Part shown: positions 14,401 through 27,880 of the stretch, piece after piece | Layout: each line of letters opens with the position of its first letter | Numbering within the stretch: the stretch's first letter is position 1 | Origin: Toxotes chatareus | Lineage: Eukaryota; Chordata; Actinopteri; Toxotidae | Direction of reading: 5' to 3' | Assembly (NCBI GenBank): GCA_016801885.1 | Contig: CM028894.1 | Coordinates: 8,749,241 to 8,813,240, forward strand | Length of the DNA: 64,000 nt | Position numbers and translations under genes: made by a program | The notes under the pieces: model-generated | Database searches by the model: none | The model's input: only the letters and a program-made list of their open reading frames with translations | What the model was told of the DNA's origin: nothing

Positions 14401-16380
14401 TGTGTGCCAGCTGTTGTTTTCAGCCTTTATTAGAAGTGTGATTAGCTCACTGTGTAATTGTGCTCCTACATGCATAGTGAGAGCAGAAAAGCTGGGCTAC
14501 GTTTAAAGGAATAGTTGTCATTCATCCCTAACTGTATACATGTTTGTGTACATGTTTGATGCCATTTAATCGGCTGGAGTTGTATGTGTGGTTCTAACTC
14601 TCTGTCTTTCACTCAGTGAGAGTCCATACATACTGTGAGTTTGAGCACTGTATATGAGAGGTGAGGGTTAAGGTGTTTTCTTTTCCCTCTGTTTCCATTA
14701 AAGAACATCAAAAGTGATCTGTCTCTCTGCTGGGTGCCCTTTGACCCTGTAATCCAGAAAGTGTGAGACTGATCTGCTCCTCTGCGGGCCCCCATGCTGC
14801 TTGGGGCCAATCAAGTGGCCACATCACACCATTATTTCAGCCTTCCCCTCTGCAGGGGTGTCAGTACCCGTCCATCGATCCCCTCCCTTTTTTAATCCTT
14901 CTCTCTATATTCATCTCTTCTCTCTCACTGTCTACCCCCTGGCCGTTTCATTCGCTCACCCCTCCCTCTCTGTTTCACTTTCTCCTGCTATCAACTTTGC
15001 CCATCCCCATTCTCTCTACCTCCACCCTGTCCTCCTTCCATCCTGATCTCACCAGCCCTCCTCTTTCTAGAAAGTCCACATCCATCTATCCCTTCCTCAA
15101 AGGCCCTTGCGGCCAGGGCTCCATAATGAAATCTCAGCAAGCCTTATTGTGTTGATTAAAGCTGTCAGAAAGGAACTAAGAGAGGAAAAATACAGCCGGC
15201 AACAGGGGAGAACAAGGGCTCAATGGTGCGTTGCCAATGCCCTTGTTTCAGCTACTGTTTAGCCTTCCTTCATTTCTGTGTTTCTTCCTTTCTCTCCCTC
15301 TCTCTCTTCCTTTGTTTCTTTCAGTTTATATACACACACACACACACACACCCTACCTCTCTACTGGTCTCTCCTTCTTTCCGTCCTCCATGCCTCAGCC
15401 TCTCTCCCTCAATCCATTTCAGTGTAAAGCAGCACCATCTCGAGGTATGTTCAATAACCTCCTGACCTTAACTTAATGTAGTTCTGTCAAACCACATCTG
15501 CCTCTCAAGCCGCTCTCCTCCACCCACTTCTCATACATCTCACCGCAGAATATTGTTTAGGTGTTATTGGTCTGCAACTAAATAGACACAAGATGGTTCA
15601 TTTGCCCTTAAACAAACATAGCAGGAACTGTGCTGCGTGGAAATAATGTGGTTTGCACTGTCTTTCCTTGGCTTACCAGTACATACCCTCTATTGCCACT
15701 TTGCATTAACAGAAAGCAATTTATTTGAGTGACTAATAAAGGCAGAGTTTCTTGCATTCAGCATTATATAATGGAGCCGATCTACCTCAATGAAGAGTGC
15801 ATCTGCTAACAGCAGGAGAAATTCTGACATTGCAATGAAAATAATATTCTGCTTATTAAGCCTCAGAAATATGCCCACAGCAAAGTCTGTGCATTTAATG
15901 AGTAGAGATTTATAATAAAGAGATGCATCAGGACCTGTCTGATTAACTGATCAATTAATCACATCACTTTCACTTTGTAGGAATTATTTAGAGCAGGGTG
16001 TGACATTGTTGGAAAAAAACAGAAAACCAAGTTAAGAAAAGTAGAGACAAACACCCCCAATCAGTCACCATCAGGTGCTGATGTGTGAGGGGGGAAAAAA
16101 TGGTGCTTAACACCTCTGCACAAAATACGAAGCAATAAACTTGACGTCCAGCAAATGGCTCTAAAAAAAACAATTATGATGCCAAACAGGTGTGAGAAAA
16201 TTTCTACGGAAAGACACAATGGAAACTAAACTAAGGAAGGACATCGGAAGTAATTTTCAACTTGAAGATAACAGCATAAAGAAAGTAGGGGAGGAAGACA
16301 CAGAGGGAATCAATTCAGAGGGAGAGCAAGTTGCCTGAATTCTTGCTCAGCCGTGCAGTCTCAAATAAATAAGCTAGCTA
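11500..16380. other. Intronic stretch without recognised genes
   Basis: Pyrimidine-rich blocks at about 11870-12260, 14880-15110 and 15240-15420 produce Ser/Leu/Pro-rich shadow frames. A two-copy A-rich repeat of about 20 bp lies at 13056-13090 (aaggaaaacaaag occurs twice). No coding sequence was recognised. Confidence 0.6.
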
Positions 16381-16385
16381 ACACA

Positions 16386-16525
16386 ATTTACACCATTTCA
16401 GAACCACAGCTCTGATGTATTGAGCTGTTTCAATACATCACAATATTCCTCTGTGTGCACCACACAGAGGAATATTGACATTTGAAATTGTTTACAAATT
16501 GGGGATTTGCACCATTTGTCAATAT
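16386..16525. repeat. Cluster of perfect inverted repeats
   Basis: Two perfect hairpins touch end to end. The first (16413-16440) has an 11-bp stem, tgatgtattga / tcaatacatca, and a 6-base loop. The second (16441-16477) has a 17-bp stem, caatattcctctgtgtg / cacacagaggaatattg, and a 3-base loop. A third 9-bp pair (atattgaca at 16472-16480, tgtcaatat at 16517-16525) overlaps the second. A 13-bp direct repeat with one mismatch (atttacaccattt / atttgcaccattt) starts at 16386 and 16505. Confidence 0.92.
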
Positions 16526-16529
16526 ACAA

Positions 16530-19030
16530 GCTGTAAATCTAGTTACTAAAATATCATAAAAAGCTTTAGTATTGAGCTAGGATGTCCATCTCCCAGTAAT
16601 ACACACACGCACACACACTATAATGCAAAAAGCAAACAGGGCAGAGCACACAAGCCTCATCCATGAAAACACTTGGTAAACACAGGGAAACTATAAGGTA
16701 AACACACACACTCATAAGCAGACATACATGTCTGTGCACACACCAAATGCCACACACCCAAAGGATCAAGCATTATCATTACCAGGCAGACCTGGAAGGT
16801 ATTTCCTCCAGAGGTTAACCTTCTATTAACATTACATTAACAGAGAGACAGGCGTATGACACCTCGACATGGCTGCATATCAACTGTTTCTTTTTCAATT
16901 ACGAAGATGACAGAGACACCGCAGGCAATCTAGCCGGACATCCACAAGGGGTCCGTTGAGGAGGCCTTGGAAGCAAACTGACTTTATGCCCATGACAGAT
17001 CAGCCCAGCAGTCTGTTCAGATGGGTGTAAAAAATGAGTTTGAATTCTCCCAGGTCGTTTAATGAGGACAGCTCAAAACAATCAGCGATTCTGTCACTTT
17101 GTCGTAGATTAAAAAGTGCTGCAAAGGCTGAAAGTTAGACGATGAAGTCTTATTAAATGCTCTCCAAAGGGAAACGTACAGTGTGTCCTAATGCCAGTGA
17201 ACATTTCATTAAATTTAATGGTATCACTTTTTTTTAAATGTAACACAACAGAATTAGAAACTAATTCGGCAGTTGCAGTTACACAAAGTCACTACAGATG
17301 AGGCTCAGCAAAAAAACAAATTGGACACTGTTCCAAGTATAATAGCCGCGGGACAGAGATGGATGAGTAAAATACTGTGTGGGCAAAATATGAAAAAGAA
17401 AATTATAATTCTGTCCACCAAACTGAAGCGGATCCTGTAAATTCTGAAACAGGTTTAAATTGACAGGGAAAGGATCAGCATAATGGACAAAAGGTACAAT
17501 GTTCCACTTTCTGATCCTCTTTTCATTTACATTCACAGACGCTCAGTTATTACTCTTACACAGAGCGACTGACCGTGACTGCAACAACAGTACAGCAGTA
17601 AGCTTCAGCTTCAGAGTGACAACAATGGTTAGTCGTTCTTTATGTTCAATACAACAGAGGAAATAACCTTAGTTTCCTTATTAATGATTATCAAACAGAA
17701 AAGTGTTAAGAAAACAAACAAGAGAATGTTTTATTTCTGCAACAAGACCGGAGCAAAAACAGAAGCAAGGGAAAGGTACGACCTCGTCCAGTCTCCAAAC
17801 TACATGCCCTGAATATCTGTCTGTCCTCTATTTATTGAACCAGTTCAGGAGTGTTCTAATAAAGTAGTTTAATGTTTCTAACAGAAGCACAAGTTTAACA
17901 CACCACAACCCTGTTTTCGACAAAGACTAACAGGGATTGATTTGGTGTATAACTACAAATACGGCCTTGATAAAAACACTCTTCTTTGAACAAAGTGTTT
18001 CAGGAACTTATCAACTGAGAATCATTATCAAAGAGTAAATGACTCTATCTATTTCATTTCATTTAGGAAGGCCATTTTTTATGTTACACTATTTAAGGGC
18101 TGCAACTATTTTCACTACCATTTAACTTGTTGATTATTTTTCCAATTGATCAATTTGATTAATCACTGACCGATATTAAGAGGATCAGGTATCAGCCTAA
18201 GAAAACAATTCATTTTAAAACTTCATATTAAAAGGTTTTAATATGTTGTCTTGTTTTAAAGAATTTAGTGAGTCTACCTTAATGCAGTTGCAGCAGGCCA
18301 CCAATAGATGGAGGTTAGACACCTGATACATGCTGGCAGAAGGCTTGGATGCCTATATCTCTGGTCTCATTACACGAGGGTGGTCCGACCATTCGCTCAA
18401 GTGATTCTGCCACAAAATGAATCAATAACTTGATCAGAAAGTAATTTTGAGGGTTATTGGTGGTCTGGGTAAAAGGTTGTTTGTCAGAAGTCTGAGGTAC
18501 AGGAAAACACATGACCCGGCCATTTCTGCAACAGCCTGAATCAATGGGAGGATGATCAGGGAAGATATTGGCAACATGAGAGCAGGATGAGCAATACTCT
18601 CCTCAGCACAAAACAATTGATAGGCAATCTATCTCAGCAACAGCAAGGAGAGACACACACAGACTATCAAGACACAAAAAAAAGAAGGCTTTTACACATA
18701 CACACACTGACACATGCGGTCAGGTTAACGTTAAACAGTGAGAAGATCGGGTGTACACAGAGTGCATCTGCAGTGAAATTAAAACCAGTGTTCCCTTATA
18801 TTTGAGAAGCTGTCCACAATCAGCTGGCTTGTCACGTAAAGTACTGTATGTCCCTGAAATGTGTGCTGTGACAGAAGCCGTTAACACACCCTCCACTACA
18901 TAGTCAATCATTAAAAAAGAACAAAAAAAAAAAACCAAGGGAAATTGTTCCCCCTCTTTCCCTCTGGTGTCCCCTGGGTAGCTCTTATTCCTTCTTACCA
19001 ACTGGATGGCTCCTGACTAGTAAATAAAGC
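16530..19030. other. Intronic stretch without recognised genes
   Basis: Mostly AT-rich single-copy sequence, plus one short remnant of a dispersed teleost repeat at 18096-18180 (listed separately). Frames on the minus strand near 18315-18512 have mixed composition, but I recognise no family. Confidence 0.55.
18096..18180 (+). mobile_element. Fragment of a dispersed teleost 'ctgcaacta...gattaat' repeat (short DNA-transposon type)
   Basis: The phrase gggctgcaactatttt followed by ttgattattttt and tcaatttgattaatca matches the end of a very common teleost short repeat. The inner half is missing or too diverged to see, and the sequence beyond 18170 changes to another phrase (cgatattaagaggatcagg). 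Confidence 0.55.
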
Positions 19031-19039
19031 AAAAGAGAA

Positions 19040-19620
19040 GAGGTGAAAGAGTGGAAGACAGGTAGAAGAGTGGTGGAAGGAAGGGAGGGGAGAGAGAGGT
19101 GGATAGGACAGAGATAGGTGAGGGTGGAGGCTTGTAAAAGACGTAAGATTCATTAGTCATTCACACCGTGCACTGGAGAGCCCTGATGCCTTGCAGTAAA
19201 AGAGTGAGAGGGGATTAGAGTTGGGGGTGGGGAGGAGGCAGAGAAGAGGTGGAGGCAGGGGGAGGCAAATAATGAGGGGGAGGAATAGAAAAACGAGGGA
19301 GGAAAAGAGAGAGACAGAAAGAGAGAGAGAGAGAGAAGCAAAGGGTAAGATGGTAATGGTAAAGAAGCTGTGTGAGACAAGAGGAAAATCTGGGCAAGAC
19401 AGCAAAAGACAGACGGGGAGACAGAAAGAGACAGGCTCTAAGACATCAAATGGGGAGACGGGGAGTGGGAGGGAGGGCAGATGTGAGCAGAAAAGAGAGA
19501 AAAAGAGGAGAGGAACAGATGAAAGCTGTGGTGCAGGGAGTTGAAGGGGAGAAAGAGCGGTGGAGAGAAAGAGTGAGACAGCAAAAAAGAAAAAAAGAAA
19601 AAAAAGAGAGAGACGGGACA
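19040..19620 (+). repeat. Purine-rich (GA) block, about 580 bp
   Basis: The plus strand is dominated by A and G over nearly 600 bp, with simple GAGA runs near 19320-19336. It creates long Ser/Leu/Phe frames on one strand and Arg/Lys/Glu frames on the other, which I regard as artefacts of composition. Confidence 0.9.
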
Positions 19621-19741
19621 GGAAGCCATGAGGAGTGTTGGAGTGTTGCGGTGCCATAAAATGCCAGCTGTATGCCACTGCAGTCTCTCCCCTCTCACCA
19701 CAGTGCTGCCTGAGTTATCTCAGTGTCTGCTACCTGACACG

Positions 19742-19855
<114 letters not shown>

Positions 19856-19859
19856 ATCC

Positions 19860-22800
19860 TCCTCCCAGTTTACAGCATGTTCACTGATTACTTGGATCTC
19901 CTCTCCAGGTCTTTATGAGCTGAGGGGCTACTAGCGACAGCTACATTTACTGGTCACTTGTGTGCATGACAGTGTGTCTGTGTGTGCGTGCAAATCAGCA
20001 CAATTCCTTATTTTTGTGTATGTAATGCGTATGCCTGAACGTGTGCATACTAAACAGTCTTGCCAGGTTCCCTATAAAGCAAAGTTGTTTCTATGAATTT
20101 CACCCTGCAGCCCGATAAAATCCCCCATCTGGATGGACGGATAGACACAGACAGATGGATCGATACACAGACACACACACACAATCCTCCATGAAAACAT
20201 CATGTTACATGGTGGCATAGGCCAAGGTCAGACATGAAACGCTCTATTATGGTAAAAATGAAAGATTAAAAAAAAAAAAAAGAAATCAAACAGGAAATGG
20301 TATAACTCATACAGAGCTCTAAGGATTACACGACCGCATCATTAGTTTCACATGAAATATAAAATATGTACATTTCAAATTACTGCTGACCATTTTTCCT
20401 TAAACTTTTTAGATTGAATTCATGTCTTCCGGGCAGCCATTGCTTCACTTCATTCCAGTAAGCTACGGAAATCAACTTGCAGAGACTTAAATCTTGCTTG
20501 AAATAGGTAATCCATCACAGCCAGCAGTTCATTGCCTTTATTTTTGTTGTCTGAGATACATTGTCACTGTGTAATAATGCGGCTGTGAGTGGGAACGGAT
20601 TCGAAAGCGGGTGCATTCAGGGACGGTCTGACCTCTCAGCTCTAGGAATCGACAGTGTAGAGAAACATTTTTAAATCATGACACGGCTGAATTGACAATG
20701 TTCTTTCCAACGTGGTCATGTCAGGTGCCTCGCTTGACAATGCTGTTTGGCAGCCTATTATCAATTTTCAGATGTCTGTGCCTCCTAGTCTGCAGCACCA
20801 AGGAGAGTTTAGAGAAATGCTGACAACTTAATAGCCTTTAAGCTACTGGTGTCGTTCTTCGAGCTGTGTAACTTGTTTCTAGATAATTTACTTATATGGA
20901 AAGAAAGAAAACTCCATTCTTTTTCTGTGTACTTCACCACCACATATCTCATCTCAGAAGTTAGTTTATTACACTCTTCCTTCCTGGGGAGCCCAGGTGT
21001 GAGTGAGGTATAATTTGGCTGAGACAAAACCTATATTTCCCTACAGACTCCAGATTCGCTGCATAATTACTTGAGGAAGGGCTTTGATCGTTTAGTCATC
21101 CTCACCAGGACAGTGGCTTTTTAAGTACCTGAGCTTTAGCCCAGTGGGCCAATGAGAAACCCCATGAAGAAAATCACGAGTCCACTTAGCCGCTAATCTC
21201 TGGTTTCCTTCATACTGAGTGAGAAGGCGATATAAGGACTGATCAAGTGTGATAATACATGCGCGCACATGCCTCGCCGACGCACAAACACACGCGCATG
21301 CACACATAAATGTACACGCAGTGACTGACACTGTTTGGTCTTATCTGCGGTTCCCACAGGCTTTAGACCTGTCTCATTCGTACTTATCTTAATAAGGTTG
21401 GTCTTAACTCTAATGTGATGGACTGCACCTCTCTGGTAATGGATTCACAATGACACACACAAACACATGTGCATACACTAACTATCCTTTGTGCTTGCTC
21501 ATACACTTAAACACACACAAACTCTGTTTCATAGGTATACATACACATTCTTCCTGCTGTCTTGCAAGCACAGCCGCTTTCTCTCTTTCTTACACACTTA
21601 TACATACACACACACACACACACGTCCCATCTCATCTTAAAGTGGCTGATGGTGCTGTCAGCCTTGTCTAACAGAGTCTTTCTCTAATCTCCTTTGTACA
21701 ATCTCACCACCCACATCACACTTAAGGTGGTGAATTACAAGGTTAAGTCAAGACTTGAACATACTGAGGACTCGTTCAGTTCTCTGGCACAGCAACAGCA
21801 AAGCACCACCACAGCCTAATGAAACAGAGCGTGCCCATTCACAAATGTAAAGTTCATGTCTTCAACATAACATTTAATTAATTCCATTTAAATGCAAATT
21901 TAAATTTCATGCCAATAATTTTAAAAAGTTTCTGTCTTTCCATCACAGCATGTCATAATGTTACAGTGTTTGCCACCGTGATTCTCATGGAGGGGGTCTA
22001 GATTATTCTGCATGAAAAATCCTCCGGATGACTGATTTATTGATTTGGATTTTATTTTGATCACTTATTGATTTATTTTTTAGGTTAAGAGGTTTGATTC
22101 AGAGAGTGGTTACAGGACTGTGATTCTTTGGGCGTACATTTTTCAGAGGAATAATTCTGAGGTGCTAAGTGAGCGGAGTGGTAGTTTAAATCATAATTTG
22201 ATTTAATGAGATGTGGTTACGAGGAAAAATGCCCTGTTCTATTTGTCTCCATCACTGTCTCTGGGACGATCTGACAAAATTCTGTGGGCCCTTCAAATCA
22301 ATTTACAACTCTGCTGACTCTTCTCCCTCCACTCGTCTATCACACACACACTCACTCACTCTTTCCTTCCTTCAATCCCTGGACCACCATCTGTTCACTT
22401 TTATCTTTCTGTCCATCTTTTCCTTGCTTTTCCTTCCTCTATCTTTCTCACCACTATCCCTCTTTCACCACATCGACTGTTATTTTTCCCTCCCTCCTTT
22501 TATCTACCTCCTATGTATCCTTTATTTCTCTCCAACCCTCTGAGCCTCTCTTCCTTCATTTCTCCCCCATCTCTGTTGCCACCTGAAGGATCACTGACGC
22601 ATCACTGATGTTGCTTCCTTCTTTCTTTTCCACTCTCTACCACCTTCCATCTGAATGGTTCCTCGCTCTGCCATCCCTCCATCTTCCTTTCATTCTGTCT
22701 GCCCTCTTCGTTTACTCTCCGGGTGAAGTGGACCGCAACTGGTTCCTCCCAATCACTTCACAGGCGAGCCCAGGGACGAAAACGGCTCTAGTAAAAGATT

Positions 22801-23470
22801 ATGAGGCAGATCCATAACAGCTATCAAAGCTAACAAGGGGGAGCACTGGATCACACACACACACATAGTTACACACACACACATTGGTACACTGATATCC
22901 ATGTACATATACACACAGGTACAGAGAGACACACAAATGAGCTCACAAAAACATAGCTATATATCAATACAAACACATATACTGCGCACACCGATACACA
23001 AGAGCTACCGCATTTACACACACACAGTCAAACACACTCACACATACTTAATTCATTCTAACTCTAATTATGGCCTACTCTTAAATATCAGATAATTAAA
23101 ACAGTGTCAACATTAACGATGTACAAGAGGACACAGAGCAGTTCAGCTAAAAGAGAACAGGCGAAGAACAGAGGAGGAAAATTATGAAGGGGAAGATGAA
23201 AGGTAGAGCTGAGACGGAAGAGATGGATGGATAATTAGCTTGGCAGAGGGGGGACATGTGAGAGGTCACTAATATCAACTGATAGTTCGATTGCAATTGG
23301 AATTTTAAATATGAAATTACAGTTTTTTATGTGTTATTAAAGTTGGATTATATCATTGTCCACTGTAACAATGTGCATTATGCTTTGAAGAATCCCTGTC
23401 TCTGACTGGCTGGCAGGTGGCCCTCAAACTTGCATAACTAGACATCTAAAATCCAGTAACCTAAAGCTTC
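19860..23470. other. Intronic stretch without recognised genes
   Basis: The part from 20400 to 20800 is compositionally complex, with scattered CpGs and no obvious repeat. A pyrimidine-rich block lies at 22320-22720, and CA-rich patches at 21600-21625 and 22850-23045. No coding sequence recognised. Confidence 0.55.
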
Positions 23471-23478
23471 ACTATCCA

Positions 23479-23496
23479 CCCCCCCCCCCCCCCCCC
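23479..23496 (+). repeat. Poly-C run (18 bases)
   Basis: Eighteen consecutive C on the plus strand, followed by tcccatcccc. Such runs are error-prone in sequencing, so the exact length is uncertain. Confidence 0.97.
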
Positions 23497-23699
23497 TCCC
23501 ATCCCCTTTTCCAGCTCCTCCATCTTCTCTCTCTGACCTCCATGTACCTTTGTTTTTCTGCTCTCTTCTCCTGCATCGCATTTTCCTCTCTGCCTTTCAT
23601 GTGACCAAAGAAAGAATACTAATCAGCGTTGCACTGAGCCAAAGTCAAAGAAAGACAGAAAGGACAGGAGAAAGAAGAGGATTTAAAACATTAAGAGGG

Positions 23700-23750
23700 A
23701 AACAGAGAGAGAAAGAGAGAGAGAGAGAGAAGGGAAGGGAAGGGATTCAC
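23700..23750 (+). repeat. (GA)n and GGGAA purine tract
   Basis: A GA-dinucleotide run followed by three gggaa units. Confidence 0.93.
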
Positions 23751-24035
23751 ATGACTGTCAATAACACGGCTGCTTCAGGCACTATGAATATGAATACGAC
23801 TTCAAGTGACAGGGGAATATACTGTAGAAAAGTGCTTGGAATAATTTCCATCACATGACATCTACTCTCCCTCCCTTTCTCTTTCAGTGATTCAATCTCT
23901 TTCTCCCTCCCTCTTTCCTTCCCTTGTCATTCTCGTTCATCCCTCCCCCGGCCGTGACAGAAAATGCAGAGAGGTCTCAGCTCTCCCCCGCCGGGGATTT
24001 TCCTCCCTCGGGATTCTATGATCTCTCTCCCTCTC

Positions 24036-24102
24036 TTTCAATTTCAATTTCAATGCCCTCCATTGGCATCACAGTTGAACAATATTGGCAGAGCATCAAA
24101 AG

Positions 24103-24139
<37 letters not shown>

Positions 24140-24480
24140 CCCTCTTTTTCTCTGCCCTTCACCCTCTCCTCTGAATATCTTTACCTTTCAACTTTTGAAA
24201 TTTCGATTTCAGTTTCAATGAGCTTAACTGGCATCAGAGCTGCACATCTGTCTCTCTTACACACACACTCTGACCCTTCGTCACCTCCAGTTTTTCAGTT
24301 CTCAATACCAGCATCAGTCGAAGTTCCTGTGGTCCTTTACCTCTCCTCTCAATTCTTTTTTTTTTTTTTTATTTACCTAAGACATAGTGAAATCTTCTTT
24401 CTCTTAGGCTTGTTTTGTACTTTCTGTCTCTTTCAGTCTCTCAGTTTTCAATCTCAATGCTCTTCCGAGTCAGTGAATCA
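24036..24480 (+). repeat. Diverged tandem copies of a 'tttcaatttcaatg...ggcatca' repeat around a (CT)n array
   Basis: Copy 1 (24036-24090) reads aatttcaatgccctccattggcatcacag... Copy 2 (24195-24245) reads ...cagtttcaatgagcttaactggcatcagag. Copy 3 (about 24440-24480) keeps only the ttttcaatctcaatgctc part. Copies start roughly 160 and 240 bp apart. A (CT)n array sits at 24106-24135 between copies 1 and 2. The phrase resembles a dispersed teleost repeat that contains '...tttattggcat...'. Confidence 0.65.
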
Positions 24481-24559
24481 GATTTGCAGTGAAGTAACAG
24501 GTTTGCAGTGTGTACGCCTCAAGCGGCCCAACCAGCCCTCCCAGGCAAACAGAAGGTAA

Positions 24560-27120
24560 TTTACATTGCCTCAATCCAAACTCATACATCGCTAGGTTTG
24601 TTTGTTTTTTTTACTTATTCACCAATTCATAGTCTGGATCCACCATCCTCACGACTACTTCCCTGAATCCATCATCACCTGAACTAGAAACATCACCCTA
24701 TAATGTTCCCCACCAATCACAGCAGCTCAGGATTTCGTTACTCATCTGGTGGGCATTTAAGAAATTAGTGTCTCCTCTGCCACGAGCCTTAGTCAGTGAA
24801 TTAGTCAGCAATTTGTTCTTTGCCTGAGACACAAGCTGTTCTGATATGAGTGAAAGAATATTATCTGTTATGTAATTAATTATCTTGGCAAAGTAATGTT
24901 CCTGTCAGGATGACGTCACAATGAGTCACACCTGTCTATCTCTGGTTACCTTTTAAAGTGCATCATGTTTTAGCACAGATCTCATCGGATAAATATAGAA
25001 TTACTGACTGTTGCTGTAATTGCTCAAGCTAACTGTGGAGACCCCCCTGGGGGTCTGGGTTATTTTCATTCAATCATATAAAGTCTATGTTAACAAATAA
25101 AGTAGTTTGTGTTCGGACGGTTCAATGCATCACATGTAAACACCAAGCAGTGAGGTCTAATCAGTGTGTTCAATACTGGATTTGCCCCCTCAGAAGAAAC
25201 CGCCGGAAAACTGACTGATGCGTGGCTATACAGAAAACAGGACAGTAGGCACACAGCTACCAAAAGGAAAACCATCGCTTGTGAATAATGGTACCCTCAT
25301 GCTAAATTGAAATTGTTTTGTGAATTATTGAGAGTGAAAGAGACTTCTGGACGGGACCAAGTACATTTTTCAACTTCCCAGAAGTAAAGCCCTTGGAAAA
25401 CATTACTTACCGGCATTTATCATCTGTATAAAATATGCATAAACTGTGTGGAATGAACGGACATCAGTTTTTAGGTGTAAGAACTGAGCACACAGAGAGA
25501 GATTAAAAGACAGACAGAGAAGGAATAATGATATATTTCATGAGGACCCTCACTTTAGTGTCCTTTGTTTGTTTACAGCTTTTATTGTTTCCTGTCAGAC
25601 CACTTGCCTCAATAACAATAAGTAAAACTTGTGTAAACGGAGAATAGATGGGAAGGTGGGGGAAAAAAAGACAAACAAGATCACGTGTCAGAGTCACTTA
25701 ACCGACATGAGAGCCTGAACACGAGTCCCATGACCTTTCCGATGAACAGTCAGCGAGGACATCAAATAAAGCTTGCGGGTTGTCGAGAGCTTCAATTAGC
25801 CAAAGCAGCGATACCTGGGCTTCAAATTAATTCCATCTCTCTATCTCTCTTCCTGTCCCTCTTTTTCAAAGCCTAGTTAGCACTATCTGAGCTTCAAATT
25901 AATCACTCTTTCATCTCTATCTCTTTTATGCCACCTCTCATCCTCGCACTGTCTCTTTCGCTCTCCTTCGCGGCGGCGGGGCTAAATTAGTTGTTCTCTC
26001 TCATCTTCATCACTTTTCTTTCTCTCTCTCAAAATTTTCGTCTGTCACCTAATCGTTCTCCAAAGGCCGTCATCCTCTGTCCGAAATCCACGCTCTGGCT
26101 CATCTTACATCTCATTCTTAACTTGTCCGTCTCTGCCCTCGTCTTCCAAAAGCCATCGAGCTTTCCAATTCTCCTCCCTCTTTATTACCCCACACATAAA
26201 TGCCTCACCCTGTTCTGATCACTCTGTCTCTCACCTTCTCCCCTCTCTATTTTCCACAGGCCATCAACCTCAGTCTCTCTCCCTCTTCCCCAAATCTCTC
26301 TGTCTCGTTTTACATTTCACTGAATCAGAGAAAACAGAGAGGTGTTTTGTCCTTGCATTTATGTTTGTCCTTCTCCAAAATGCCCAGGGTGGCAATAAAG
26401 TGGTGTGAAAACAATAAGCTGTGATCATTTCATATCAGGCGCACGGGCACAACGGTCGCACAACGACCAGGTCGATAATCAAGATTAAAGAAAATGTCAA
26501 AGCAGTAGGTGAATCAAGAGTGCATTTCAAAAAGTCCACATTTCCACAGCACATCATTATTACCAAAATAAGAGGTATACAGACACCCACATCTGTGGTA
26601 AAGAGTTTACTATTTAGCATTTTAATCAAATTAACTTTAATGAAAAAATGGCCACATTTGTATAATTACTCTGAAACAAATCAGAGCAAAGGAAAAAAAC
26701 ACTGTCAGCTTTTCAGCTTTGTGAGGATAAAAAGGTTGAGACATGTGGAGACAGACGAGCATGACACAAAGCGATCAATAAGGGATACACAATAACACCA
26801 TTATACACCAAAGCATACACAAAACAGTACAATCATAAATACATACTCAGACTTTAAAGAGGTGACCTACAACTCACTGCAGTCTAAGAGGCACAATCTC
26901 ATAGGAGAAGCCGAACACACACACACATCCACACCAAACTGCAATTCCCATAGAAAATACCACAAAGACAGCAACACAAATACACTCACACACACATACA
27001 GAGGGCCCAGAGGGTGTTGTTGCTCTTTCTATGGTAATTGCGTGATCAGGTATTCTGGTTAAGCACTCTCAGGAGAAATGCCTGACGCTATGTTAAACAG
27101 TCCATTCTGTTATAGCTGTC
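24560..27120. other. Intronic stretch without recognised genes
   Basis: Includes a perfect 8-bp hairpin at 25039-25056 (agaccccc / gggggtct, 2-base centre) and a pair of related CT-rich segments at about 25816-25860 and 25887-25930, both carrying gcttcaaattaat about 71 bp apart. A pyrimidine-rich block spans 25990-26330. No gene recognised. Confidence 0.55.
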
Positions 27121-27138
27121 ACTGTAGCTCTGTTTTGT

Positions 27139-27142
<4 letters not shown>

Positions 27143-27204
<62 letters not shown>
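27143..27204. repeat. (GT)31 microsatellite
   Basis: Uninterrupted GT array of about 62 bp. Confidence 0.98.
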
Positions 27205-27207
<3 letters not shown>

Positions 27208-27542
27208 CTTTCCACTCACAATCTCTTGTCCTTCTTCCCTACAGGTATGTGTTTCTCTTCTCTTTTTTACCCCCTTTTCATTGTCTTCATCATTTACATA
27301 AACAATCCTTGACAGGTACATATGTGACAGGAGCAACAGTGGCAAAGTGCAACATGGGAATTCATTATGGAAAAGTTAACACCTGGCATACTGATGAGTG
27401 TGTATGCGCGGAACATCTGAATATAAGGATCAACAAAAGCCCTCTTTAATTTGGAGCCAGATCTCTGTGTATTTTGCACCTGCATTAACAAAAGACTGTG
27501 CCGGAAGGCCAGACATATAAGCTAAACACTTTTTAGCTTTTT

Positions 27543-27575
<33 letters not shown>
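27543..27575. repeat. (CA)n microsatellite
   Basis: About 16 CA units. Other short CA runs follow at 27745-27763 and 28071-28089. Confidence 0.96.
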
Positions 27576-27578
<3 letters not shown>

Positions 27579-27880
27579 TATATATAAGCGCACAACCCAC
27601 ACAGAGATCCTTGGTTGTTAATTAATGCCATGAAAGGACAGCGTAAGCTGTGACTGGCTGAAACAGAACCAGGGTAGCCAGACTGTACTCACAATGGGCT
27701 TAAACTGACAATACAAGCAGACTGGTAATTAATGAAAGCACACGCACACACACACACACACCAAACAGAATGCACAAACAATGCACACCACTGAAGCACA
27801 CATGCAAGAGAAAATATTTAACACAAATGAAGGCGCTGGTGTATACATGCCCCAACGTACACACCACACATACACACCCT

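Noticed and set aside
16441..16525. Possible microRNA precursor; human GRM8 hosts MIR592 in an intron
   Set aside because: The nearby ttgtcaatata shares only GTCAATAT with mature miR-592 as I remember it and lacks its 5' seed. The perfect stem of 17 bp with a 3-base loop is too short for a normal precursor.
19153..19701. Overlapping 60-170 codon frames on both strands
   Set aside because: All come from the purine-rich block; composition is Ser/Leu/Phe on one strand and Arg/Glu/Lys on the other, with no domain pattern.
23924..24559. 211-codon plus-strand frame
   Set aside because: Dominated by CT-rich sequence and diverged repeats; no recognisable domain.
25039..25056. Perfect 8-bp GC-rich hairpin
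   Set aside because: No T-run or other context; such short palindromes are expected by chance in 64 kb.
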